Below are positions 16,855 through 24,389 of a DNA stretch of 64,000 nucleotides, piece by piece. The translations under genes were made by a program, and so were the position numbers. Every line of letters begins with the position of its first letter. Position 1 is the first letter of the stretch. The notes under the pieces were generated by a model. That model worked only from the letters and a program-made list of their open reading frames with translations, did not search any database and had not been told where the DNA came from. Location of the stretch: assembly GCA_949292025.1 (NCBI GenBank), contig CASEYC010000081.1:54967-118966 (forward strand), written 5' to 3'. Source of the DNA: an uncultured Bacteroides sp. (GTDB lineage: Bacteria > Bacteroidota > Bacteroidia > Bacteroidales > Bacteroidaceae).

Positions 16855-18603
16855 TTACAGCGACAATACAATCTGGTCCCACATATCGGCCGTTCCGCTT
16901 TCTCCGGTCGCTTTCTTATAAAGGCGTACACGAATGGACGAAACGCTTCCCGGCTTTAAGCCTGTCAGACGGGCGATGTCTGCCGGACGGAACAAGAGTT
17001 TAAGCAGCAAGCTAACGTGCAGTTCGTTTTCATTGGGAGCGCACAGGAATTCCAACCGTTCCAAGAAATGTGGATGGGCGGCTGTCAAGAGCTGTTGCAA
17101 GGCATTCCACTCTTCGGAAGAAACAGAACCTTCGCCACGGGGCGAATGGGCACGCCGTAGCAGCTCGGCATACAGGGCGGAGTGCATCAAGGCATCTTGG
17201 GCTTCCTCGTTTTCTTCCGCTTCTATCCGGTTCTGTTCCAACACATGGCTGATAAGTTCCAGCCTGCGTCTCTTTTTCATATCCTGAATGCCATCGGATT
17301 TTTTTATTTCGTGTTGCATCGTTTCCAATTCTTTTTTCTCACGCAGACAGGCTTCCAGCATCTTTTTCTCTTTCTGCTGTTCGGATATGATTTGCAGGTA
17401 TTTGCGCTGTTGCTCCTGCTTTTCTTGTTTGATACGCCGATAGTATTGTCCGATGGCAACCACGACTGCCAGCAGAGCTATGATGAGCGTGGCACCTATT
17501 ATTATAAGGTACAAGTAGCGTGAATTCCTTTCTTTCAGCCGGACATTCTCCTGTTCGTTTTTCAAGTAGTCATAATCCGCATAAGCTTTCAGTCCTTCGG
17601 CTTTCCGCCTCAAAGTCTTGAGGGAATCGGTGCACAGCAGCCAGCCGTCAAAGAGCTTGGCAAGCTCGGAATTACCGCTTTGCCGCACCAACCGTTCTGT
17701 TAACGCCCGGTAAGCTTTCTCTTTGGCATAAACCGTGCCTGTTTCCAACAATTTGCGGTAATAAAAATCTGCGGAGTCAGCCTCCCCTATGGCCCGATAA
17801 TAATGGGCGGCAATGGAATAGACGACACTTCTGCTTGGGCACTCCACATCCTGCAAGGCTTCTGTCAGTGCAGCGCGGGCCGAATCGTAAGCCTGTGCCT
17901 CCAAATAAGCGCCGGCCAACTGGCTTTGCATCATACGTGACAAGTCCGTGCGCCGCAACCTGTCGGCCATTCGTTTGGCCCGCTTAAAATACGGAAGCAC
18001 GCTGTCCGGCCGGTGCAGCTCACGGTACATATTGGCCATGTCGCGCAACGTGTAGACCATCCCCACAGTGTCGCAGGCTGAGACGCTGATTTCCAATGTC
18101 GCCCGGTATACGTCCAAGGCTTCCCGATACATCTTCCGGTATGCATACAGCGTGGCGCGCTGGCTGTACACCAATCCTTTCAGATGAGTGTCCACATCTC
18201 CATTCTGCCGGATAGACTCCAAGGCTTTCTGAAAGCAGGATAATGCCTGGAGGTCGTTCCCCAAGTCCCGATACACCCTCCCTGCATAATAATACGCCTC
18301 GGGCAGCAGGCGCGGGTCTCCTTTATTTATATAATAATGTAATACAGGACGTATCAGGCTGTCCGACGTGTGGGGGATGTACGCCTTGTCCGCCGCCTTG
18401 ATGCAGAGCAGGCGGTGGTACATGCGGCAGGCCAGCGGGGCATCCGCCGTGTCGGCTGCCAGGCGGGACAGCAAGGCCAAGGCACTGTCCGGACTTGCGG
18501 ACGCCAAGCTGTCCGCCGTCCGCAACGGAGCCGGATAACGCACGGGGCCGCAAGACGCGAGCAACACCAGCATGAACACCCATGGAAGCAACCTGACTTT
18601 CAT
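16855..18603 (-). CDS. Membrane-anchored TPR regulator with C-terminal HTH
   Basis: A 582-residue lipoprotein-like or signal-anchored protein (start MKVRLLPWVF, lipobox LLASC). Residues about 30-330 are tetratricopeptide repeats (SALALLSRLAAD, DLQALSCFQKALESIRQNGD, YREALDVYRATLEIS, SVLPYFKRAKRMADRL). A membrane segment YLYLIIIGATLIIALLAVVV follows near residue 365, then a lysine/glutamate coiled coil and a C-terminal helix-turn-helix (LFRPADIARLTGLKPGSVSSIRVRLYKKA, abridged as landmark at about residues 545-575). This is the architecture of Bacteroidetes one-component TPR sensors that carry sensing in the periplasm and DNA binding in the cytoplasm. It lies upstream of and codirectional with the peptide operon. 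Confidence 0.78.
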   Translation of the reverse strand: MKVRLLPWVFMLVLLASCGPVRYPAPLRTADSLASASPDSALALLSRLAADTADAPLACRMYHRLLCIKAADKAYIPHTSDSLIRPVLHYYINKGDPRLLPEAYYYAGRVYRDLGNDLQALSCFQKALESIRQNGDVDTHLKGLVYSQRATLYAYRKMYREALDVYRATLEISVSACDTVGMVYTLRDMANMYRELHRPDSVLPYFKRAKRMADRLRRTDLSRMMQSQLAGAYLEAQAYDSARAALTEALQDVECPSRSVVYSIAAHYYRAIGEADSADFYYRKLLETGTVYAKEKAYRALTERLVRQSGNSELAKLFDGWLLCTDSLKTLRRKAEGLKAYADYDYLKNEQENVRLKERNSRYLYLIIIGATLIIALLAVVVAIGQYYRRIKQEKQEQQRKYLQIISEQQKEKKMLEACLREKKELETMQHEIKKSDGIQDMKKRRRLELISHVLEQNRIEAEENEEAQDALMHSALYAELLRRAHSPRGEGSVSSEEWNALQQLLTAAHPHFLERLEFLCAPNENELHVSLLLKLLFRPADIARLTGLKPGSVSSIRVRLYKKATGESGTADMWDQIVLSL

Positions 18604-18607
18604 GCCA

Positions 18608-18615
18608 CAAATGTA
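18608..18615 (-). promoter_or_regulatory. -7 element abutting the regulator start codon
   Basis: TACATTTG on the minus strand ends 4 bp before the ATG at 18603. A transcript starting the usual few bases downstream would begin at or next to the start codon, so the mRNA may be leaderless. Confidence 0.4.
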
Positions 18616-18710
18616 CGAATTTCAACGCAAACAGACAAGCCTGCAAAACAGCCTTGCTTCACGAGGACTTATCATCCCCCGGAGGTAATCCCTTGATACC
18701 CACGGCACAG

Positions 18711-18776
18711 GCGCAGGTACGCCCAAGCACGGGCGCAGGCACGGCTAAGCACGGGCGCGGGTACGGGTAAGCACGG
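18711..18776. repeat. 22 bp tandem repeat, GCACGG family (3 units)
   Basis: Three units starting at 18711, 18733 and 18755, exactly 22 bp each, of the type GCGCAGGTACGCCCAAGCAC followed by GG. The same unit, reversed, occurs at 53901-53966. The array lies in the divergent gap between the TPR-HTH regulator and the DUF1573 gene. Confidence 0.85.
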
Positions 18777-18856
18777 ACACCCATATCCCCGCCCGCCGGA
18801 AAAGGAAAAGGCAGATTTTGATGCCCCATAGATTAGGCATTTTCGCTGAAAAGCCC

Positions 18857-18864
18857 TACTTTTG
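18857..18864 (+). promoter_or_regulatory. -7 element for DUF1573 gene
   Basis: TACTTTTG, 22 bp upstream of the ATG at 18887; matches TAnnTTTG. Confidence 0.6.
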
Positions 18865-18886
18865 TAGACCTAATCCCACAAGAACG

Positions 18887-19975
18887 ATGAAAAGATTCTT
18901 AATCCTCTTATACGCAACGGCTTGCCTGGCCGGAACCGCCACGGCGCAAGCCCGCTTCACGTCGAACACCCAGGAACACCGCTTCGGGCAAATCGAGTGG
19001 AAGCATCCCGTCACGGCGGAGTATGTCATCACCAACACGGGCGACCGTCCCCTGGTGCTGAGCGAGGTGGAACCCGACTGCGCCTGCGCCGTGGCCCAAT
19101 GGACGCAGACGCCCATCGCACCGGGCGAGAAAGGAACGGTCAGCGTGACGTTCGATGCCGAGGCGTTGGGACACTTTTACAAGTCGGTGGCTGTCATCAC
19201 CAACGCCGAGCCGCACGTGGTCTACCTGAGCCTCAGCGGCGAGGTGGTGCAGGAAATCAAGGACTTCACCCGCACGCATCCTTACGTCATCGGCGACATC
19301 CGCCTGAGCCTGGACGCTCTCGACTTCCCCGACGCACAACACGGCGAACGCCCCACCCTGACGCTGGGCGTGGCCAACCTCTCCGCACAAGCCTACGAAC
19401 CGGTGCTGATGCACCTGCCACCTTATATCCAGGCCCTGGCCGAGCCTGCCGTGCTGCAACCCGGCGAAAAGGGGGTCATCCACCTGACCCTGGACACGGA
19501 ACGCCTGACCGACCTGGGACTGACGCAGACCTCGGTCTACCTCTCCCGCTTCTCGGGCGACAAGGTGGGCGAGGAAAACGAGCTGCCCCTCTCCGCCGTC
19601 CTCCTGCCCGACTTCTCCGGCCTGACGGAAACGGAACGGGCCAACGCCCCCGTCGTCAGCCTCTCCATGGACAAGATAGACCTGAGCGAGACCCTGGCCC
19701 GCAAGCGCAAGGCCAAGGCGGACGTGACGCTGACCAACACGGGCAAATCGCCCCTGCAAATCAACAAGCTGCAGGTGTTCCATCCCGCCGTGGGCGTCCA
19801 ACTGAAAAAGAGCGTGCTGCAACCCGGCGAGTCCACCCGCCTGCGCATAACCGTCACCAAGCGGGGCATCGGCAAACGCCGCCGCCACCTGCGCGTGCTG
19901 ATGATCACCAACGACCCGGCACACCCCAAGGTGGAAATCAACATCACCGCCGCACACCGCCAATCAAGTAACTAA
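18887..19975 (+). CDS. DUF1573 domain secreted protein
   Basis: A 362-residue exported protein from the start at 18887 (MKRFLILLYATAC, signal peptide ending GTATAQ). Two to three Ig-like ASH/DUF1573 domains follow: the first contains HRFGQIEWKHPVTAEYVITN, RPLVLSEVEPDCACAV and APGEKGTVSVTFDAE, the standard DUF1573 signature; a similar C-terminal domain has VTLTNTGKSPLQINKLQVFH and LQPGESTRLRITV. DUF1573 proteins are periplasmic or surface proteins of unknown role. A -7 element lies 22 bp upstream. The meaB gene follows after 42 bp. Confidence 0.85.
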   Translation: MKRFLILLYATACLAGTATAQARFTSNTQEHRFGQIEWKHPVTAEYVITNTGDRPLVLSEVEPDCACAVAQWTQTPIAPGEKGTVSVTFDAEALGHFYKSVAVITNAEPHVVYLSLSGEVVQEIKDFTRTHPYVIGDIRLSLDALDFPDAQHGERPTLTLGVANLSAQAYEPVLMHLPPYIQALAEPAVLQPGEKGVIHLTLDTERLTDLGLTQTSVYLSRFSGDKVGEENELPLSAVLLPDFSGLTETERANAPVVSLSMDKIDLSETLARKRKAKADVTLTNTGKSPLQINKLQVFHPAVGVQLKKSVLQPGESTRLRITVTKRGIGKRRRHLRVLMITNDPAHPKVEINITAAHRQSSN

Positions 19976-20017
19976 TCCGCGCCTAAGAACTTAAGTACTT
20001 ACTGATAATAAAATAGT

Positions 20018-21115
20018 ATGGAGCATCCCGAAAACAACGACACCTACAAAGGCCTGACCGTCAACGCAGGCATCGAGCAACCCGCGTCCGTCAATCCCTA
20101 CCTGAAACGCCGACACAAGAAGCGCGAACTCTCCGTGGCCGACTATGTGGACGGCATCATCAAGGGCGACGTCACCATCCTCAGCCGGGCCGTCACGCTG
20201 GTGGAGAGCATCCTGCCCGAACACCAGGCCGTGGCGCAGGAAGTCATCGAGAAGTGCCTGCCCTACTCCGGGGCCTCCATCCGCGTGGGCATCAGCGGCG
20301 TGCCCGGCGCGGGCAAGAGCACCAGCATCGACGTCTTCGGGCTGCACGTGCTGGAGCAATACGGCGGCAAGCTGGCCGTGCTGGCCATCGACCCCAGCAG
20401 CGAGCGCAGCAAGGGCAGCATCCTGGGCGACAAGACCCGCATGGAGAAGTTGGCCGTACACCCCAAGTCGTTCATCCGCCCCAGCCCCTCGGCAGGCTCC
20501 TTAGGCGGCGTGGCCCGCAAGACGAGGGAGACCATCGTCCTCTGCGAGGCGGCGGGCTTCGACAAGATATTCGTGGAGACCGTGGGCGTGGGACAGAGCG
20601 AGACAGCCGTGCACAGCATGGTGGACTTCTTCCTGCTCATCCAGCTGGCGGGCACGGGCGACGAACTGCAAGGCATCAAGCGCGGCATCATGGAAATGGC
20701 GGACGGCATCGTCATCAACAAGGCCGACGGCGACAACCTGGAGCGCGCCAAGTTGGCCGCCAACCAGTTCCGCAACGCGCTGCACCTCTTCCCCGCGCCG
20801 GAGAGCGGATGGACACCCCAGGTGCTGACCTACTCCGGCTTCTACAACCTGGGTGTGAAGGAGATATGGGACATGATCTACCAGTACATCGACTTCGTGA
20901 AGGCCAACGGCTACTTCGACTACCGCCGCAACGAGCAGAGCAAGTACTGGATGTACGAGACCATCAACGAGCACCTGCGCGACAGCTTCTACCACAACCC
21001 GCGCATCAAGGCGATGCTGGGCGAGAAGGAGGCCCGCGTGCTGCAAGGCGACCTGACGTCGTTCACCGCCGCCCGGCAGCTGCTGGACATGTATTATGAA
21101 GAACTGAAACAATAA
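20018..21115 (+). CDS. meaB: MeaB, methylmalonyl-CoA mutase-associated GTPase
   Basis: A 365-residue G3E-type P-loop GTPase. The P-loop is GVPGAGKSTSID near residue 96; further family blocks are VLAIDPSSERSKGSILGDKTRM, FIRPSPSAGSLGGVARKTRE, FVETVGVGQSE and VINKADGDN. These define MeaB/ArgK, which loads and protects adenosylcobalamin in methylmalonyl-CoA mutase during the succinate-propionate pathway. Length fits the family (about 330-370). The mutase subunits are not in the window, but B12 uptake (1200-6568), the adenosyltransferase (40853-41425) and acyl-CoA carboxylase (50192-53813) are. The AAA gene begins at the base after its stop codon. Confidence 0.97.
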   Translation: MEHPENNDTYKGLTVNAGIEQPASVNPYLKRRHKKRELSVADYVDGIIKGDVTILSRAVTLVESILPEHQAVAQEVIEKCLPYSGASIRVGISGVPGAGKSTSIDVFGLHVLEQYGGKLAVLAIDPSSERSKGSILGDKTRMEKLAVHPKSFIRPSPSAGSLGGVARKTRETIVLCEAAGFDKIFVETVGVGQSETAVHSMVDFFLLIQLAGTGDELQGIKRGIMEMADGIVINKADGDNLERAKLAANQFRNALHLFPAPESGWTPQVLTYSGFYNLGVKEIWDMIYQYIDFVKANGYFDYRRNEQSKYWMYETINEHLRDSFYHNPRIKAMLGEKEARVLQGDLTSFTAARQLLDMYYEELKQ

Positions 21116-21943
21116 ATGACCATGGAAATCCCTGCAAACTACATCCGACGCATTGAGATAGACGGCCTGTGGCACCGCTACGACATCGCCTGGGACCTCC
21201 GCCCGGACGTCAACATCCTGGCGGGCATCAACGGCGTGGGCAAGACCACCATCCTGAACCGCTCCGTCAGCTACCTGGAGCAGACCACGGGCGAGGTGAA
21301 GAGCGAGATGAAGAACGGCGTGCGCGTCCTCTTCGACAACCCGCAAGCCACCTACATCCCCTACGATGTCATCCGCAGCTACGACCGTCCGCTGGTGACG
21401 GGCGACTTCACCGCCCGCATGGCCGACCCCGAAGTGCGCTCCGAACTGGACTGGCAGCTCTATCTGCTGCAACGCCGCTACCTGGACTACCAGGTGAACG
21501 TGGGTAACCGGATGATTGAGCTGCTGAGCGGCACGGACGAGCAACGTGCCCAAGCTCCTGCCCTGTCCGAACCGAAGCGCAGGTTCCAGGACCTGATAGA
21601 CGGCCTCTTTGCCTACACGGGCAAGAAGATGGACCGCAAGAGCAACGACATCGTCTTCCTGCAAGGCGACGAACGCCTCTCGCCCTACAAGCTATCGTCC
21701 GGCGAGAAGCAGATGCTGGTCATCCTGCTGACGGTGCTGGTGCGCGACGGCAGCCACTGCGTCCTCTTCATGGACGAGCCGGAAGCCTCGCTCCACGTGG
21801 ACTGGCAGCAGAAGCTCATCGGCATGATACGCGAACTGAACCCCAACCTGCAACTCATCCTGACCACGCACTCGCCCGCCGTCATCATGGAGGGCTGGCT
21901 GGATGCCGTGACGGAGGTGAGCGAGATAGCCACCCCCCTATAA
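21116..21943 (+). CDS. ABC/SMC-type AAA ATPase paired with DUF4435 protein
   Basis: A 275-residue soluble ATPase with the full set of ABC-ATPase motifs: Walker A GINGVGKTT (about residues 39-47), signature LSSGEKQM (about residue 196), Walker B CVLFMDEPEASL (about residue 216) and the H-loop TTHSP near residue 252. This is the AAA_21/OLD-like ATPase class. The gene directly abuts meaB (start codon follows the stop) and precedes a DUF4435 gene by 12 bp. An ATPase with a DUF4435 partner is the composition of the PARIS anti-phage system (AriA/AriB), but this ATPase is short for AriA. A start two codons later (21122) is possible. Confidence 0.8.
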   Translation: MTMEIPANYIRRIEIDGLWHRYDIAWDLRPDVNILAGINGVGKTTILNRSVSYLEQTTGEVKSEMKNGVRVLFDNPQATYIPYDVIRSYDRPLVTGDFTARMADPEVRSELDWQLYLLQRRYLDYQVNVGNRMIELLSGTDEQRAQAPALSEPKRRFQDLIDGLFAYTGKKMDRKSNDIVFLQGDERLSPYKLSSGEKQMLVILLTVLVRDGSHCVLFMDEPEASLHVDWQQKLIGMIRELNPNLQLILTTHSPAVIMEGWLDAVTEVSEIATPL

Positions 21944-21955
21944 CCGCCCGCGCCC

Positions 21956-22978
21956 ATGTCTACCCTGCGACATAACCTCACCTCCGCCTACCTGGACGCC
22001 GCCCGCCGCCTCGCCCCCAAGAAGCGCCGGCGACGCATCGTGGCCTACGTGGAGAGCTACGACGACGTGGCCTTCTGGCGCACGCTCCTGGCCGAGTTCG
22101 AGGACGACACGCGCTACTTCCAGGTGATGCTCCCCTCGTCCACCAGCCTGGCCAAGGGCAAGAAGATGGTGCTGATGAACACGCTGAACACCGAGGAACT
22201 GGGCCACAGCCTCATCGCCTGCGTGGACAGCGACTACGACTTCCTGCTGCAGGGCGCCACCCGCACGTCGCGCAAGATAAACAACAGCCCCTACATCTTC
22301 CAGACCTACGGCTACGCCATCGAGAGCTTCCAGTGCTATGCCGAGAGCCTGCACGAGGTCTGCGTCCAGGCCACGTTGAACGACCGTATCATTGTGGACC
22401 TGCCCGCCTTCCTGCGCCGCTACTCGCAGATAGCCTACCCGCTCTTCCTGTGGAACGTCTGGTTCTACCGGCAGCGGGACACGGACACCTTCCCGATGTA
22501 TGACTTCAACGCCTGCGTCCGTCTGGAGGACTTCAGCCTGAAGCACCCCAACCAGTGCCTGGAGCAGATGAAAGAAACGGTGGACGCCAAGCTGGCCGAA
22601 CTGCGCGAGCTCTATCCCGAATATATCCCCAAGGTGAAAGCCCTGGGCGAGAAGCTGACCGCGCTGGGCCTGACGCCGGACACCACCTACCTGTATATAC
22701 AGGGCCATCACCTGATGGACGGCGTGGTGTTGCGCCTGCTCAACCCCATCTGCACCCAGCTGCGCCGCGAGCGCGAACAGGAAATCAAGCGCCTGGCCGA
22801 ACACAGCGCCCAGTTCCACAACGAACTGACGGGCTACGAGAACAGCCAGGTGGCCGTGCAGCTGATGCTGAAGAAGAACAGCAACTACAAGGACCTCTAC
22901 CTCTACCAATGGCTCAGGGAGGACATACAAAGGTTCCTGGACGAGACCAAAGAAGATGACACCTCGTCACCTAAGTAG
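21956..22978 (+). CDS. DUF4435 (TOPRIM-like) protein
   Basis: A 340-residue soluble protein. The N-terminus has RRIVAYVESYDDVAFWRTLL, then IACVDSDYDFLL around residue 90, which match the Glu and Asp-x-Asp metal-binding pattern of TOPRIM-like DUF4435 domains such as AriB. The remainder is helical with a charged C-terminus. DUF4435 proteins are usually encoded beside an ABC-type ATPase as here. Nuclease activity is expected from the fold but not shown. It is followed by a 23 bp repeat array and an MscS channel gene. Base composition is like that of its neighbours, so there is no clear sign of recent transfer. Confidence 0.78.
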   Translation: MSTLRHNLTSAYLDAARRLAPKKRRRRIVAYVESYDDVAFWRTLLAEFEDDTRYFQVMLPSSTSLAKGKKMVLMNTLNTEELGHSLIACVDSDYDFLLQGATRTSRKINNSPYIFQTYGYAIESFQCYAESLHEVCVQATLNDRIIVDLPAFLRRYSQIAYPLFLWNVWFYRQRDTDTFPMYDFNACVRLEDFSLKHPNQCLEQMKETVDAKLAELRELYPEYIPKVKALGEKLTALGLTPDTTYLYIQGHHLMDGVVLRLLNPICTQLRREREQEIKRLAEHSAQFHNELTGYENSQVAVQLMLKKNSNYKDLYLYQWLREDIQRFLDETKEDDTSSPK

Positions 22979-22982
22979 GTGG

Positions 22983-23093
22983 AACGCTTTCACCTTACCA
23001 GCTGTAACGCTTAAAGCTTACTAGCTTGAACGCTTAAAGCTTACCAGCTGTAACACTTAAAGCTTACCAGCTTGAACGCTTAAAGATAAAAAC
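22983..23093. repeat. 23 bp tandem repeat (about 5 units)
   Basis: Units starting at 22983, 23006, 23029, 23052 and 23075, exactly 23 bp apart, of the type AACGCTTAAAGCTTACCAGC plus GTT or TTG. Alternate units end GCTGT and GCTTG, giving a 46 bp higher-order period. It fills the gap between the DUF4435 and MscS genes. Confidence 0.85.
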
Positions 23094-23111
23094 AGAACCA
23101 ACCGAAAGAAT

Positions 23112-24323
23112 ATGGAGATATTAAATGCCATCAAGAAACTGCTCATATCCTGGGGAATAGCCCCGGACACCGCCGACACGCTGGACCACTTCATCGCCTT
23201 CGTCCTGCTGATACTCATCGCCCTGGCCGCCGACCAGATTTGCCGGCGCGTCGTGCTGGAGGCCGTGGCAAGGCTGGTGAAGAAGACCAAAGCCACGTGG
23301 GACGACGTCGTGTTCGACCACAAAGTGATGGTCCGCCTCAGCCACGTGGTCGTGCCCCTCATCATCTACCTCTTCATCCCCGTGGCCTTTGCCGACACGG
23401 CACAAACCACGGTGGACATCATCCAGCGCATCTGCATGGTGGTCATCATCCTGTCGCTGCTCTCCTTCGCCCACGCCTTCATGGGGGCGGTCTACACGGT
23501 GTACAGCGAGACCGGACGCTACCGCAACCGCCCGCTGAAAGGCATGGTGCAGACGGTGCAGGTGCTCATCTGGCTGGTGGGCGTCATTGTCATCATCGGC
23601 GAACTGACGGGGCAGAATCCCCTGAATCTGCTGGCCAGCCTGGGCGCCATGTCCGCCGTGCTGATGCTGGTGTTCAAGGACACCATCATGGGCTTCGTCA
23701 GCGGCATACAGTTGTCCGCCAACAACATGCTGAAGGTGGGCGACTGGATAAAGATGGCGAAATACGGCGTGGACGGCACGGTGACGGAGGTGACGCTCAA
23801 CACCGTCAAGGTGCGCAACTGGGACAACACCGTGTCCACCCTGCCGCCCTACCTGCTGGTGAGCGACTCCTTCGAGAACTGGAACGCCATGCGCAAGAGC
23901 GGCGGACGGCGCATCAAGCGCAGCATCAACATCGACATGCACAGCGTCCGCTTCTGCACGCCGGAGATGCTGGAGAAGTACCGGAAGATGCCCCTGCTGA
24001 AGGACTTCTTCGAGGGCAGCCCTCCCGAGCCCCTGACCAACCTGGGCGTGCTCCGAGCCTACCTCGTGGCCTACCTGCGCTCGCTGCCCGTGGTGAACAC
24101 CGACCTGCACTGCATGGTGCGCCAACTGCAGCCCACGGAACACGGCATTCCGCTGGAGCTGTACTTCTTCTCGCGCATCAAGGACTGGGTGCCCTACGAA
24201 GGCGTGCAGTCCGACGTCTTCGACTATGTGCTGGCCGTGGTGCCGGAGTTCGGTCTCCGCATCTTCCAGGCACCCGGCGGGGACGACATCCAGGCGCTCA
24301 TCGGGGGCAAAGAGGCAAAATAG
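23112..24323 (+). CDS. MscS-family mechanosensitive channel (YbdG-like)
   Basis: A 403-residue membrane protein with about five hydrophobic segments in residues 15-190 and then the MscS pore and beta domain: LLASLGAMSAVLMLVFKDTI, FVSGIQLSANNMLKVGDWI and DGTVTEVTLNTVKVRNWDN, the last two being hallmarks of the family. The C-terminal part is longer than minimal MscS and similar in size to YbdG (about 415 residues). It should release osmolytes on membrane tension. It follows the repeat array and is 67 bp upstream of an M23 peptidase gene that has its own promoter. Confidence 0.92.
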   Translation: MEILNAIKKLLISWGIAPDTADTLDHFIAFVLLILIALAADQICRRVVLEAVARLVKKTKATWDDVVFDHKVMVRLSHVVVPLIIYLFIPVAFADTAQTTVDIIQRICMVVIILSLLSFAHAFMGAVYTVYSETGRYRNRPLKGMVQTVQVLIWLVGVIVIIGELTGQNPLNLLASLGAMSAVLMLVFKDTIMGFVSGIQLSANNMLKVGDWIKMAKYGVDGTVTEVTLNTVKVRNWDNTVSTLPPYLLVSDSFENWNAMRKSGGRRIKRSINIDMHSVRFCTPEMLEKYRKMPLLKDFFEGSPPEPLTNLGVLRAYLVAYLRSLPVVNTDLHCMVRQLQPTEHGIPLELYFFSRIKDWVPYEGVQSDVFDYVLAVVPEFGLRIFQAPGGDDIQALIGGKEAK

Positions 24324-24358
24324 GCGGCGCGCCCTTCGCTTCTTTCCCTATTTTTCCT

Positions 24359-24366
24359 TACTTTTG
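24359..24366 (+). promoter_or_regulatory. -7 element for M23 peptidase gene
   Basis: TACTTTTG, 23 bp upstream of the ATG at 24390. Confidence 0.6.
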
Positions 24367-24389
24367 CGGCTCAGAAAACATCGAGACTT

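Noticed and set aside
21116-22978. A complete PARIS defence system
   Set aside because: Composition fits, but the ATPase is short for AriA and the pair is joined to meaB, so only a PARIS-like pair is claimed.
22983-23093. CRISPR array
   Set aside because: The 22-23 bp units are directly tandem with no spacers, and no cas genes are present; the same holds for the arrays at 6943, 18711, 44120 and 53901.
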